DNA of 64,000 nt, taken from assembly GCA_016712665.1 (NCBI GenBank), contig JADJQP010000003.1, forward strand, positions 354,232-418,231, given 5' to 3'. The position numbers and the translations under genes were made by a program. The notes beneath the pieces were generated by a model. It was not told where the DNA came from. It saw only the letters and a program-made list of their open reading frames with translations, and made no database searches. Shown here piece by piece: positions 45,811 to 54,662 of this stretch. This DNA comes from Bacteroidota bacterium. Its GTDB lineage: Bacteria; Bacteroidota; Bacteroidia; Chitinophagales; Chitinophagaceae. The first letter of the stretch is position 1. The number at the start of each line of letters is the position of its first letter.

Positions 45811-46257
45811 TTAATCCTTTTGAAACGTATATGAAAATTTCCCTGTATTAAAATCAATGATATCAATGAAGTAGCTGTAATTTCCAGGGACAACTGGAAT
45901 TGCATCCACATAGTCACGGGGTGCCATTTTGAATTCCTTTCCATTAATAAAAAACTGGATATAGGCAAAGGGATAGGCTATTTCAAAAGAACGATAGCAA
46001 GTACTTGCTCCGGCCTTTACCATTCCACAATTTGTTGGTGTAAAATAAGGGTCAAGTACTACATTACAAAAATTATACTTGCTGACATTGACGATGCGGA
46101 TAATAGGTTTCGACATTGACACATCTTCTGAACAGGCAGAAACTAGATGTTCATTGCAGTCATTGCCATTACATACCTCTCGTTTACAAGAAAGAAAGGA
46201 AACGGTCAAAAAGGACAAAAGGAACATTATTCGAATAAGGGATTTGGTTGTTTTCAT
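45811..46257 (-). CDS. Lipoprotein of unknown function
   Basis: 148 residues. A lipoprotein signal peptide ends in the lipobox SFLSC (Cys24). The mature part is Cys-rich at its start (CKREVCNGNDCNEHLVSAC), then forms a beta-rich domain (IIRIVNVSKYNFCNVVL, AYIQFFINGKEF, NYSYFIDIIDFNTGKFSY). No family recognised. It lies just downstream of and convergent with nuoE. Confidence 0.7.
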   Translation of the reverse strand: MKTTKSLIRIMFLLSFLTVSFLSCKREVCNGNDCNEHLVSACSEDVSMSKPIIRIVNVSKYNFCNVVLDPYFTPTNCGMVKAGASTCYRSFEIAYPFAYIQFFINGKEFKMAPRDYVDAIPVVPGNYSYFIDIIDFNTGKFSYTFQKD

Positions 46258-46438
46258 TTTATGTTGATTTATGATGTTAATAAAAATTCAACTATGAGTT
46301 CCAGTCCAGAAAAGAGAATGGCCGTCAAAGATGGCAAAGCATTTTGTTAGGTCGAATTCAAAAGCTGGTTATGGCATCCGATTCTTTACTAAGCATCAAC
46401 CTACAAAATAATACATCCTTCCAATCTACCTTACCTAT

Positions 46439-48007
46439 TTATTGCACAAGCAATTTTCCGGAACCAAGAGTGCTACCATGTTCAGTTAGCTTCAAATAAT
46501 ACATCCCCTTTGCAAAGTGGCTGCAGTCCAAAGTAATGGAACCACCATCAATCCCGTTTTCAGTACGTACTGTTTCGCCTAAATAATTGCAAATCGTCAG
46601 CTCTCCACTATGAATTATTGTAGGGAACCCAAGCATAACATTTTTATTGCATGGGTTCGGATAAATCTTCAATGCCAAAATGGAGGGAATGGATTCATGC
46701 ACACCCGAGGCCACAGCATTTCCAATATATCTACATACTGCTACATCATCATTCGCCCCATTGTTTGAATATCCAACCACTACAATTTTACCATCACTTT
46801 GTATGGCAATAGCATTTGCCACATCATGCGAATTCCCTAATGCCGTCGTAGTTTTTCCATCCGCATCAAAACTGGTGTCTATACTTCCATTCATATTAAA
46901 TCGAGCCAAGGCCATATCGTCATTTGTACCATTATATGTCATTCCGGTAGCAACTATCTTGCCGTCTGTTTGTAATTTCATTGCATAAATTCTATCATTC
47001 CCATTACCAATAGGAGTTGTTACTTTACCATCTACGTCAAATGTAAGATCGAGACTGCCATTGCTATTATATCGCGCTACCGCAAAATCATAATTTGACC
47101 CAAGAAATGTGGCTCCTGCTGCTACTATTTTACCATCAGGCTGCAATGCAATGGCATACAAGCCGTCATATGAATTTCCAAATGTTGTAATTACAAATCC
47201 ATCATTGTCAAAGGTAGTATCCAAACTTCCATTGCTATGGTATCTAGCCACAATAAAATCGCCATTACTACCATTGCTTGTGGAACCACCTACTAATATT
47301 TTTCCATCGGGTTGCATGGCAATGGTTTGAATGGCGTCACTAAATGTATCAATCAGAGTGGTGACGATACCATCCGTATCAAAACCATTATCTAAACTTC
47401 CATCCGCATTGTATCTAGCGATTGCAAAATCGATATCGTGACCATTATTTGAATAACCGGCCAACAATATTTTCCCATCACTTTGTAAGACCATAGTACT
47501 TGCAATTTCACTTAAATTTCCAATAGCAGTAGTAACAATACCGTCGCTATCAAACGAAAGATCCAAACTACCGTTGGAATGGTAGCGTACAAGGGCAAAA
47601 TCTTTATTGGCTAGATTGGTGCTTTCGCCCGCGACCAAAATTTTACCATCAGGTTGAATGGCTATTGCATACGCAATACATCCTGTTTGCCCAATAGCGG
47701 TGGTAACCTTTCCATCTAGGTCAAAGCTATTATCTAAACTCCCATTTGAATGGTACCGTAGTACGGCAAATTCAGCATTTGCTCCATTGCTACTTGCACC
47801 AGCTACTATGATTTTGCCATCGCTTTGAATCGCCACGGCATTGCCAGCGTCATAGGTACTACCAATTGTTGTAGTGAGTTTGCCGTCATTGTCAAAGGAA
47901 ATATCGAGCGACCCAACCTGTGCCTTACAATTTATAATTGAAAAGAAGCAAGCAATGAATGAAAAATAAACTAGCGATAGGGTACATTTTTTAGTCAGTG
48001 GTTTCAT
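46439..48007 (-). CDS. Delta-60 repeat protein with T9SS type A sorting domain
   Basis: 522 residues: signal peptide (ending NCKAQ, about residue 30), then seven to eight delta-60 beta-propeller-type repeats of about 52 residues, each reading roughly DGKIxVAGxSxNGxNxDFAxxRYxxNGSLDxxFDxDG, and from about residue 445 a type A sorting domain (LKIYPNPCNKNVML, then GMYYLKLTEHG, GSGKLLVQ). It is exported by T9SS to the surface. Repeat periodicity is very regular at DNA level too. Function unknown. Confidence 0.92.
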   Translation of the reverse strand: MKPLTKKCTLSLVYFSFIACFFSIINCKAQVGSLDISFDNDGKLTTTIGSTYDAGNAVAIQSDGKIIVAGASSNGANAEFAVLRYHSNGSLDNSFDLDGKVTTAIGQTGCIAYAIAIQPDGKILVAGESTNLANKDFALVRYHSNGSLDLSFDSDGIVTTAIGNLSEIASTMVLQSDGKILLAGYSNNGHDIDFAIARYNADGSLDNGFDTDGIVTTLIDTFSDAIQTIAMQPDGKILVGGSTSNGSNGDFIVARYHSNGSLDTTFDNDGFVITTFGNSYDGLYAIALQPDGKIVAAGATFLGSNYDFAVARYNSNGSLDLTFDVDGKVTTPIGNGNDRIYAMKLQTDGKIVATGMTYNGTNDDMALARFNMNGSIDTSFDADGKTTTALGNSHDVANAIAIQSDGKIVVVGYSNNGANDDVAVCRYIGNAVASGVHESIPSILALKIYPNPCNKNVMLGFPTIIHSGELTICNYLGETVRTENGIDGGSITLDCSHFAKGMYYLKLTEHGSTLGSGKLLVQ

Positions 48008-48635
48008 TTTAGTATTGATTTAGAAGGGGAATAGTTAACCTTTTTGGAAATTAAAAATAAAACGAAATCAACACCTTTTGATCTTTACTTCATAAGTGAT
48101 GGCAAAATATTGACAAGTGTATTCGGTAAGTATGTAGACGACTTTTCAAAGCAACAGAAAACATCAGTATCACTATTGTTATAGACGGGCAACTATTCGT
48201 TTTCCTCACCAGCACCAATTTCACAACAAATGAAACAATCAAAAGGCACATGCCTATTTACCAGCAGCGATACGAAATGCAAGACGCTGCTGCCTCTTGT
48301 ACGATTTCTAAAAAGAACTCGTTCAATTCAAAGTACTAGTGTAATAAAATTGTATTCATTGGCATATGCAATGTTTCGCTATCATCATGTAGTAGAAGCA
48401 ATTGAAATATATTTTGGGATGATTCAGAGCTGAATATTCTGGAGAGCTAGAATTGGAGGCACTCTATTTGTGCAAGGCTAACAAACCAATAAAGAAATTT
48501 TTTTTGCAAATCAAACTGTTATTCTTGAGTGTTCCAATATAATACGTCATTTCAAAAATCACCATGATTTTATGTCGGGATTGATTAAAAAAAAAAGTAT
48601 TTTTGTAGGCAAGTCCAAGGACCGTAACTAAGAGC
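48008..48635. other. Gene-poor region, possibly holding a decayed gene
   Basis: About 628 bp between the delta-60 gene and ruvB. A short + frame around 48080-48180 reads DLYFISDGKILTSVFGKYVDDFSKQQK. Other frames give short unrelated peptides, including a 67-codon ORF at 48230-48433. The pieces do not join into a recognised protein. A vague resemblance of the first piece to transposase cores is too weak to name. A TATTTTTG -7-like element for ruvB is at 48598-48605. No RNA gene seen. Confidence 0.4.
48598..48605 (+). promoter_or_regulatory. Candidate -7 element of ruvB
   Basis: TATTTTTG, full match to TAnnTTTG, 30 bp before the ruvB ATG, after a long A-run. No -33 TTTG at the usual distance. 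Confidence 0.4.
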
Positions 48636-49664
48636 ATGCCCAACCCCAATTTGAACGCCGAAGAAAGTAAAAATAGTAAAGAGCTAGACTATGAAAATAG
48701 TATAAGACCTGCCTCTATGAATGAATTTTCGGGTCAAAATGAATTGATCGAAAATCTATCCATTTTTATTCAAGCAGCTAATCAACGAGGCGAAGCACTA
48801 GACCATGTGCTTTTTCACGGACCGCCCGGATTGGGCAAAACTACCTTGTCGCGCATCGTAGCGAATGAACTCGGCGTGCAAATAAAAGAAACCAGCGGAC
48901 CCGTGATTGAAAAGCCTGCTGATTTGGCCGGATTACTTACTAGCCTCGAACCCCGCGATGTATTGTTTATAGATGAAATACATCGGCTTAGCAATGTTGT
49001 AGAAGAATACCTCTATGCTGCTATGGAGGACTATAAAATTGATATCATGATTGATAGCGGCCCCAATGCACGGAGTATTCAAATTTCATTAAATCCGTTT
49101 ACCTTGGTAGGTGCCACCACCCGTTCCGGTTTGCTGACAGCTCCTCTACTTTCAAGGTTTGGTATCAAATCGCGACTAGAATATTATCAACTGGATGTGC
49201 TCGAAAAAATTGTATGGAGAAGTGCCTCTTTGTTGGGTGTAAAAATTACTTCGGATGCCAGTCATGAAGTAGCCCGAAGAAGCAGAGGCACTCCACGTAT
49301 TGCGAATGGTTTGCTGCGTCGCATGCGCGATTTTGCACAAATATTAGGCAATGGAGTTATTGATATGGGTATTGCCGAACACGGTTTAAAGGCACTCAAA
49401 GTAGATGCCAATGGTTTAGATGAAATGGACAATAAAATACTATTCACCCTAATCGACAAATTTAAAGGAGGACCCGTTGGGATTGGCAATATCGCTACCG
49501 CGGTGGGCGAAGAAAGCGGAACTATTGAAGAAGTATATGAACCGTTTTTAATTCAAGAGGGGTATATCATTAGAACGCCAAGAGGTCGTGAAGCCACCGA
49601 AAAAACATACAAACACTTAAACAGCACCTCTAAATGGCGAGGAGATACCAATACCCTGTTTTAG
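48636..49664 (+). CDS. ruvB: Holliday junction DNA helicase RuvB
   Basis: 342-residue AAA+ motor for branch migration with RuvA. Walker A GPPGLGKTT (62-70), Walker B VLFIDEIH (D113, E114), sensor GATTRSG around 159-165, and the C-terminal winged helix with GPVGIGNIATAVGEE and RTPRGREAT. Length is normal. ruvA and ruvC are not nearby, as in many Bacteroidota. Its TAG stop overlaps the convergent LuxE-like gene. Confidence 0.97.
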   Translation: MPNPNLNAEESKNSKELDYENSIRPASMNEFSGQNELIENLSIFIQAANQRGEALDHVLFHGPPGLGKTTLSRIVANELGVQIKETSGPVIEKPADLAGLLTSLEPRDVLFIDEIHRLSNVVEEYLYAAMEDYKIDIMIDSGPNARSIQISLNPFTLVGATTRSGLLTAPLLSRFGIKSRLEYYQLDVLEKIVWRSASLLGVKITSDASHEVARRSRGTPRIANGLLRRMRDFAQILGNGVIDMGIAEHGLKALKVDANGLDEMDNKILFTLIDKFKGGPVGIGNIATAVGEESGTIEEVYEPFLIQEGYIIRTPRGREATEKTYKHLNSTSKWRGDTNTLF

Positions 49665-50665
49665 GCTTCATACATCAAACTGCATCCACGTAAATCGCTA
49701 TTATCAAGTCGACCGGTCACCCTAAAACTACCGTCGGCATATACTTCTCCAATATCATCTGTTGCGATGAAACAGCAGGAGTGTATATTGGCAAGGTCAA
49801 TAATGTTTAACAAGCCCTTTCCGCTCATTGTCACTTGAAAGGGATCATTGATATCGCGCACCAATACGTTCATCCAGGGGGGACAAACAAAAATCCCGTT
49901 CCCCTTTGAATAGGCCTGCGATAGCAATTCGGTCATTCCATATTCGGCATGAATGGAAGATACTTCAAAAGCCTTCATAAGTTGTTCCTGTAATTCTTCA
50001 CGAATCATTTCTTTGCGTCTCCCCTTCATTCCACCTGTTTCCAATACAATGGTATTCTGCAGTTTCATTGGATATGTTTCAGCAAAATCAAGAAGGGCGT
50101 AGCTAACACCCCATAAAATAATTTTTTGTCCGCTATGCTTTTCATCTCTCAGGTAGGTACTCAACTCTTGTTGATTATGCAAATAAAAACGACTCCATGG
50201 ATGTCCACCCCTTTGCATAAAATAATGAAGCATGTATACCAGTGAAGAATTTCCTCTTTCGAGGTAAGAGGGAAGGAGCGCCAAAAAAATGGTATCCTCT
50301 ACTCTGCCATAAAAGGATTCGAAGCTATTGATGGCAGATTTTTGGTACAGCAAGGTGTCAATTACAAAGTGTTTACTGGAAACCAGGCCGGTGGTGCCAC
50401 TGCTTTCAAACACGATAGACTTTGAATCCCCATCATATTTTTCTACAGAGCTACATGTTATTTCATGACTTTTAAAAAACCGTATGGGTAAAAATGGAAT
50501 GTCGCAAAGGGAGGAAATTTCCCGAGTATCCATTTTTAAAGTAGCAATAAATTTTTGATAAAGGGAAGAATGTACTGCCTGGTGCCTATAAAATTCAAGC
50601 GCCTTACTTTCAAAATCATTCTTTGTTAAACAAAATATTTGATCGATGTTTTGCGTTCTTATCAT
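49661..50665 (-). CDS. LuxE/PaaK-like acyl-protein synthetase
   Basis: About 334 residues (start at ATG 50665 or 50674). Adenylate-forming fold with the nucleotide loop FESSGTTG, then VLETGGMKGRR and EYGMTELLSQAY, and a C-terminal IATDDIGEVYADGSFRVTGRLDNSDLRGC. This matches the LuxE acyl-protein synthetase family, which activates an acid as acyl-AMP. No LuxCD or carrier protein is adjacent, so the substrate is unknown. Divergent from a lipoprotein gene. Confidence 0.85.
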   Translation of the reverse strand: MIRTQNIDQIFCLTKNDFESKALEFYRHQAVHSSLYQKFIATLKMDTREISSLCDIPFLPIRFFKSHEITCSSVEKYDGDSKSIVFESSGTTGLVSSKHFVIDTLLYQKSAINSFESFYGRVEDTIFLALLPSYLERGNSSLVYMLHYFMQRGGHPWSRFYLHNQQELSTYLRDEKHSGQKIILWGVSYALLDFAETYPMKLQNTIVLETGGMKGRRKEMIREELQEQLMKAFEVSSIHAEYGMTELLSQAYSKGNGIFVCPPWMNVLVRDINDPFQVTMSGKGLLNIIDLANIHSCCFIATDDIGEVYADGSFRVTGRLDNSDLRGCSLMYEA

Positions 50666-50675
50666 AAAAAACAAA

Positions 50676-50683
50676 TAACTTTG
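50676..50683 (+). promoter_or_regulatory. Candidate -7 element upstream of the lipoprotein gene
   Basis: TAACTTTG, full match to TAnnTTTG, only 5 bp before the ATG at 50688. A TTTG at 50650-50653 is 22 bp upstream, slightly too far. If it is used, the mRNA would be nearly leaderless or the true start lies downstream. Confidence 0.3.
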
Positions 50684-50687
50684 TTAT

Positions 50688-51134
50688 ATGCGAATCGTTC
50701 TCTTCATTGCAATAATAAGTATTCTGACAACATCGTGCAACAAAAAGACTAAAATGGCCAATGTGCCTAAGTTGACTTTTAAGGCCATGGATCGCAGTAC
50801 CGTGCAAGCAGGCAGCGAGGAGGACGTTAATATCAGCTTTTTGTTTGAAGATGGGGATGGCAATATTGGCTTCGGCACCAACAATTTGTTTTTTAAAGAC
50901 AGCAGAGATACGGCCCTCATTCCGTATATGATTCCAAACATACCCGATAAATTCAATCCTGAAAGCGGTCTTAAAGGCGTAATACTTGTACAATTTCCCG
51001 CAGCTTTTTTACTCCTACGCACAGATACCTTACACAAAGAAAGCGACACCCTCACTTGGGATATTTATTTAAAAGACCAGGCAGGGAATATGAGCAATAC
51101 CATTACCACCACCCAATTGGTGTTAACTAAGTAA
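50688..51134 (+). CDS. Lipoprotein of unknown function
   Basis: 148 residues. Lipoprotein signal peptide with lipobox LTTSC (Cys17) followed by a Lys-rich linker. The mature part looks like one beta-sandwich (VNISFLFEDGDGNIGFGTNNLFF, TLTWDIYLKDQAGNMSNTI), reminiscent of small Ig-like lipoproteins of Bacteroidota. No named family. It converges with aroQ with a 12-bp overlap. Confidence 0.72.
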   Translation: MRIVLFIAIISILTTSCNKKTKMANVPKLTFKAMDRSTVQAGSEEDVNISFLFEDGDGNIGFGTNNLFFKDSRDTALIPYMIPNIPDKFNPESGLKGVILVQFPAAFLLLRTDTLHKESDTLTWDIYLKDQAGNMSNTITTTQLVLTK

Positions 51135-51539
51135 GCTCAGTACAGCCAATTCATAACTTTTTAATCCGAAACCACAAATACTTCCCATGCAGGCAGGGGC
51201 AATGTGCGATTCACGGCGATAATGCTCTCGGGCGTACACATTTGAAATATGCACTTCAATAATGGCTTTACACTTCACTGCCCGCAATGCATCGGCAATT
51301 GCGATCGAGGTATGGGTATACGCTCCCGCATTGATAATAATAGCATCCGCATTGCCCTGTTTTTGAATTTCATTGATTAGTTCGCCTTCGATATTACTTT
51401 GAAAATGGGAAAAATCAACACGATCATATTTTTTGATCAACTGATGAATATAGACATCAAGCGATTCATTTCCATAAATTTCGGGCTCGCTGGTACCTAC
51501 TAAATTGAGATTGGGACCGTTAATAATACTAATTTTCAT
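51123..51539 (-). CDS. aroQ: 3-dehydroquinate dehydratase, type II
   Basis: About 138 residues from ATG 51539 (MKISIINGPNLNLVG). Shikimate pathway step 3. Catalytic Tyr22 in PEIYGNESL, FSHFQSNIEGELINEI, NAGAYTHTSIAIADAL, the His loop IEVHISNVYAREHYRRES and the C-terminal GFGLKSYELAVLSL all fit. The earlier ATG at 51578 would add 13 atypical residues. Confidence 0.95.
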   Translation of the reverse strand: MKISIINGPNLNLVGTSEPEIYGNESLDVYIHQLIKKYDRVDFSHFQSNIEGELINEIQKQGNADAIIINAGAYTHTSIAIADALRAVKCKAIIEVHISNVYAREHYRRESHIAPACMGSICGFGLKSYELAVLSLLS

Positions 51540-51641
51540 GATGTAGCTTCTTGTCACGAAATTACAAACAATAGCCAATTCTTTTAATATATTTTACTTT
51601 TAACTTTAATTGATGCAATTTTGAAAATCTAAATTCCATAT

Positions 51642-52541
51642 TTGAAACCCGACTTTTACATTAAAGGATTTAAGGCCTTTCTTCAATTGGAGAAATCGCT
51701 CAGCGAGAATTCGGTAACGGCGTATATTCATGATGTGAATTTGCTCTTTCAATTTACGTCCACACAAATGCAGATTTTGAACTGGAAACCATTCAATTAC
51801 GGGATCTTCAAAAATTTGTGCAGTTCATCAATGAATTGGGATTAAGGCCACCGCAATCCAGAATTATATCCGGCATCAAATCCTTTTCAAATACCTTCTT
51901 TAGAAGATGTGATAAAATCAAATCCTACTGAACTCTTGGAAGCGCCCAAATCAAGAAGAAATTTACCCTACACCCTTTCTATTGAAGAAGTAGAAATCCT
52001 CATTGAAACGATTGATGTAAGTAGTCCTGAAGGAACACGCAATAAGGCTATAGTGGAAACCATGTATGGTTGTGGACTCCGAGTGAGCGAATTGACCACT
52101 TTACAAGTAAGTAATATTTATGCCGATGTAGGCTTTATACGGGTAATTGGAAAAGGAAATAAAGAAAGATTAATCCCGATAGGCAGCTCCGCTTTGAAAT
52201 ATATAGAAATATACAAAGAAAATATCCGGGTGCATGTGTTGCCGCAAAAAAATCAGGAAGACATTCTTTTTCTAAACAGAAGAGGTGGAAAATTATCCCG
52301 TGTGATGATTTTTTACATTATTAAAGAGCTTACCGCAAAAGCAGGTATTGCCAAAAATGTACACCCACATACCTTGCGACACTCGTTTGCCACCCATTTG
52401 GTGGAAGGAGGAGCAGACCTACGCGCCGTGCAGGAAATGCTTGGCCATGAAAGTATCACCACCACCGAAATCTATACGCATCTCGACCGCGAATTTTTGA
52501 GAGAAACCATTCATAGATTCCATCCCCGTTATCAAAAATAG
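51642..52541 (+). CDS. xerD: Tyrosine recombinase XerD (three single-base deletions)
   Basis: Chromosome-dimer-resolving recombinase. TTG 51642 gives (M)KPDFYIKGFKAFLQLEKSLSENSV, typical of the core-binding domain. Bases are missing near 51772 (CAAAATGC expected), 51882 and 51896 (T-runs one short). The patched sequence reads DFELETIQLRDLQKFVQFINELGL and SFFKYLLLEDVIKSNPTEL. The three losses restore the frame. The catalytic domain is intact: YGCGLRVSEL (Arg), HPHTLRHSFATHL (His-x2-Arg), LGHESITTTEIYTHLD (His, Tyr). About 300 codons. It is a housekeeping Xer, not a phage integrase, judging by length and context. Confidence 0.92.
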
Positions 52542-52547
52542 CAGCTG

Positions 52548-53294
52548 TTATAATTGGACTACCGGTTGCTTGACATCGTGATAAAATAGAAAGTGCCAAT
52601 GCCCACTTTTTCCTTCCAGGGCGTATCGCTCTCTGAGCAGCATACTCTCCTTTCCATCATAGTCGTACTTTGCCACATAGCGCATAATCAGTTGTTTATA
52701 TTGCGGCACTACATCGCCACCAAAAAAGTAGGATTCTTGCTTATGCTCCAATAAAAAAACGCTATGGTAAGGACAATGACCACCGGTTTGTTCATACAGG
52801 ATGCTTCCTTGAATGCTCCCTTTTTCGTTTAGCCATTCTACTTGACTTGAATTTTTAAGTAATTCGAAATCTTCAATTACGTATGAGGGTTGGCCTTTCT
52901 GCATGGCGTACTCAAACTCCTTTTGATTTACATAATAAATTGCATTAGGAAAACTAAATGAGCGGACTCCTTGTTCAGTATCGTAACAAATTCCGCCGGC
53001 ATGATCTTTATGAAGATGCGATAGAAACACTTTATCGATAGCATTTGGGGAGATGCCATGATTGGCCAAATTATGATGAATTTGCAATTGACCGTTGGGC
53101 AAGGTAAAACCCAGTCCTGTATCAAACAATATATTCACTCCATCCACAATCAACAAAAAAGGTTGAATTTCAACTAGAAGAGAACCTTGGGGTCTTTCTG
53201 TAAGGACATCGCTATCTTGGTTAAAGGGGTGAAAAATTTTATCATGACCAATGGTAAAAACTCCTTCACTCAACGGAATTACTTGAATACTCAT
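52548..53294 (-). CDS. Metallo-beta-lactamase-fold hydrolase
   Basis: About 248 residues from ATG 53294 (MSIQVIPLSEGVFTIGHDK). The zinc motif HxHxDH is visible in FLSHLHKDHAGG; further ligands are His in TGGHCPYH and Asp in YFFGGDVVP. The overall layout resembles the lactonase/MBL group, but the substrate cannot be told. The start lies 19 bp after the rodA stop, so it is probably last in the mltG-mrdA-rodA operon. The earlier ATG at 53342 would overlap rodA. Confidence 0.87.
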   Translation of the reverse strand: MSIQVIPLSEGVFTIGHDKIFHPFNQDSDVLTERPQGSLLVEIQPFLLIVDGVNILFDTGLGFTLPNGQLQIHHNLANHGISPNAIDKVFLSHLHKDHAGGICYDTEQGVRSFSFPNAIYYVNQKEFEYAMQKGQPSYVIEDFELLKNSSQVEWLNEKGSIQGSILYEQTGGHCPYHSVFLLEHKQESYFFGGDVVPQYKQLIMRYVAKYDYDGKESMLLRERYALEGKSGHWHFLFYHDVKQPVVQL

Positions 53295-53313
53295 ACAAGA
53301 TTCTATTAAAAAT

Positions 53314-54646
53314 TTAACGTAACACCATTTGTCGATCTGCATCCAGTCGTATTAAAACGAAAATCATCACCGCAAATGTAAGCAAGGAAGTGCCACCATA
53401 ACTAATTAATGGAAGCGGAATTCCAATTACAGGAGCCAGTCCGATGGTCATTCCAATATTGATAACCAGATGGAAAAATAAGATACCCGCAATACAATAG
53501 GCGTAAATGCGACTAAACTGCGATCGCTGTCGCTCGGCAATATGAACAATGCGTAGCAGAAAAACCGAATAAATTCCCAGAAGCAATAGACTTCCAAAAA
53601 AACCAAATTGTTCGCCAATGGTACAAAAAATAAAATCCGTTCCTTGTTCAGGTACCCAGTTGTACTGTGTTTGGGTTCCATTCAAAAATCCTTTTCCAAA
53701 AATGCCCCCCGAGGCAATAGCAATTTTTGATTGACGCACATTGTAATCGGAGGTGCCTGTCTTTATTTTTTTACCCGATTTATTTAGTTTGATATAGGCT
53801 TCAGGCACATCCTGACCAATCAAAGAATAAATGCGATCGATATGATGTGCCTGTAAAACATTTTTAAACGTTAAGGGTACCAACACTTGCGAAAACAACA
53901 CACCAAAGCCCCAGATGCTCGCCACCAAAATCAGAATTTCCTTACTACGGCGTAGCTTTCTACGCACCAGATACAGAAAAATCAAAGCCCCAATCGTCAA
54001 CAAAATAAATAAAATATTTTTGGGCAGCAACAAGGTAGCAATTGCTAAGGTCATAATGGAGAAAATAACAATCAGCACAATATTGGGCAGTCCTTCGCGG
54101 TACATGGCAAGAAAAAAGGAGAAATAAACCAGCGCCAAACCCGTTTCATTTTGCATTATAATAATGAATGCCGGAATCACAGCAAATCCTGCACAGATCA
54201 GTCGATGTTTCAAGGTAGAAAAATTCACCTCTTGCAAAGACAGAAATTTGGCGATGGAGAGTGCCGTAAAAAATTTCATGAGTTCACCCGGCTGAAAGGT
54301 CAATATGCCTAAATTGAGCCATGAGTGCGAGCCTTTTACCCCTTTCCCAAGAGGCGTAAGCGCTAATAACAAAAATAGCATCCCTATCAAATAGCCCAAA
54401 AAGGGTATCGAGGTAAAGAACTTGCTATCCATAAAAATAATAATAAACCCAATCACAATCGAAGCCCCCAAAAAAATTGCCTGTTTGGCGTATCGGGTGT
54501 TTTTCATGAAAAGACTGATATCCGTATCGCGATGTTCAACGGAGTATATGCAGAGTACCCCTATCAAGGACAACAACGCAAATAGAATGACCAGCGGCCA
54601 GTCTATTCTTTCAATGAAATCGGTTTAAAATTTCCTGCACCTTCAT
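53314..54646 (-). CDS. rodA: Peptidoglycan glycosyltransferase RodA (frameshift near the start)
   Basis: SEDS-family polymerase of the elongasome with about ten membrane helices. The long frame begins only at LLSLIGVLCIYSVEH. Upstream, ATG 54646 reads MKVQEILNRF and one extra T near 54617-54620 separates it from IERIDWPLVILFALLSLIG, so the true gene starts at 54646 (about 443 codons). SEDS features: HSWLNLGILTFQPGELMK, VPEQGTDFIFCTIGEQFGF (catalytic Asp region) and GIPLPLISYGGTSLL. It lies 16 bp after mrdA. Confidence 0.92.
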
Positions 54647-54662
54647 TTAACTTTTACATTGT

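Noticed and set aside
51642..52541. Integrase of a mobile element
   Set aside because: Length, motifs and context fit a housekeeping XerD; no attachment repeats or cargo genes flank it.
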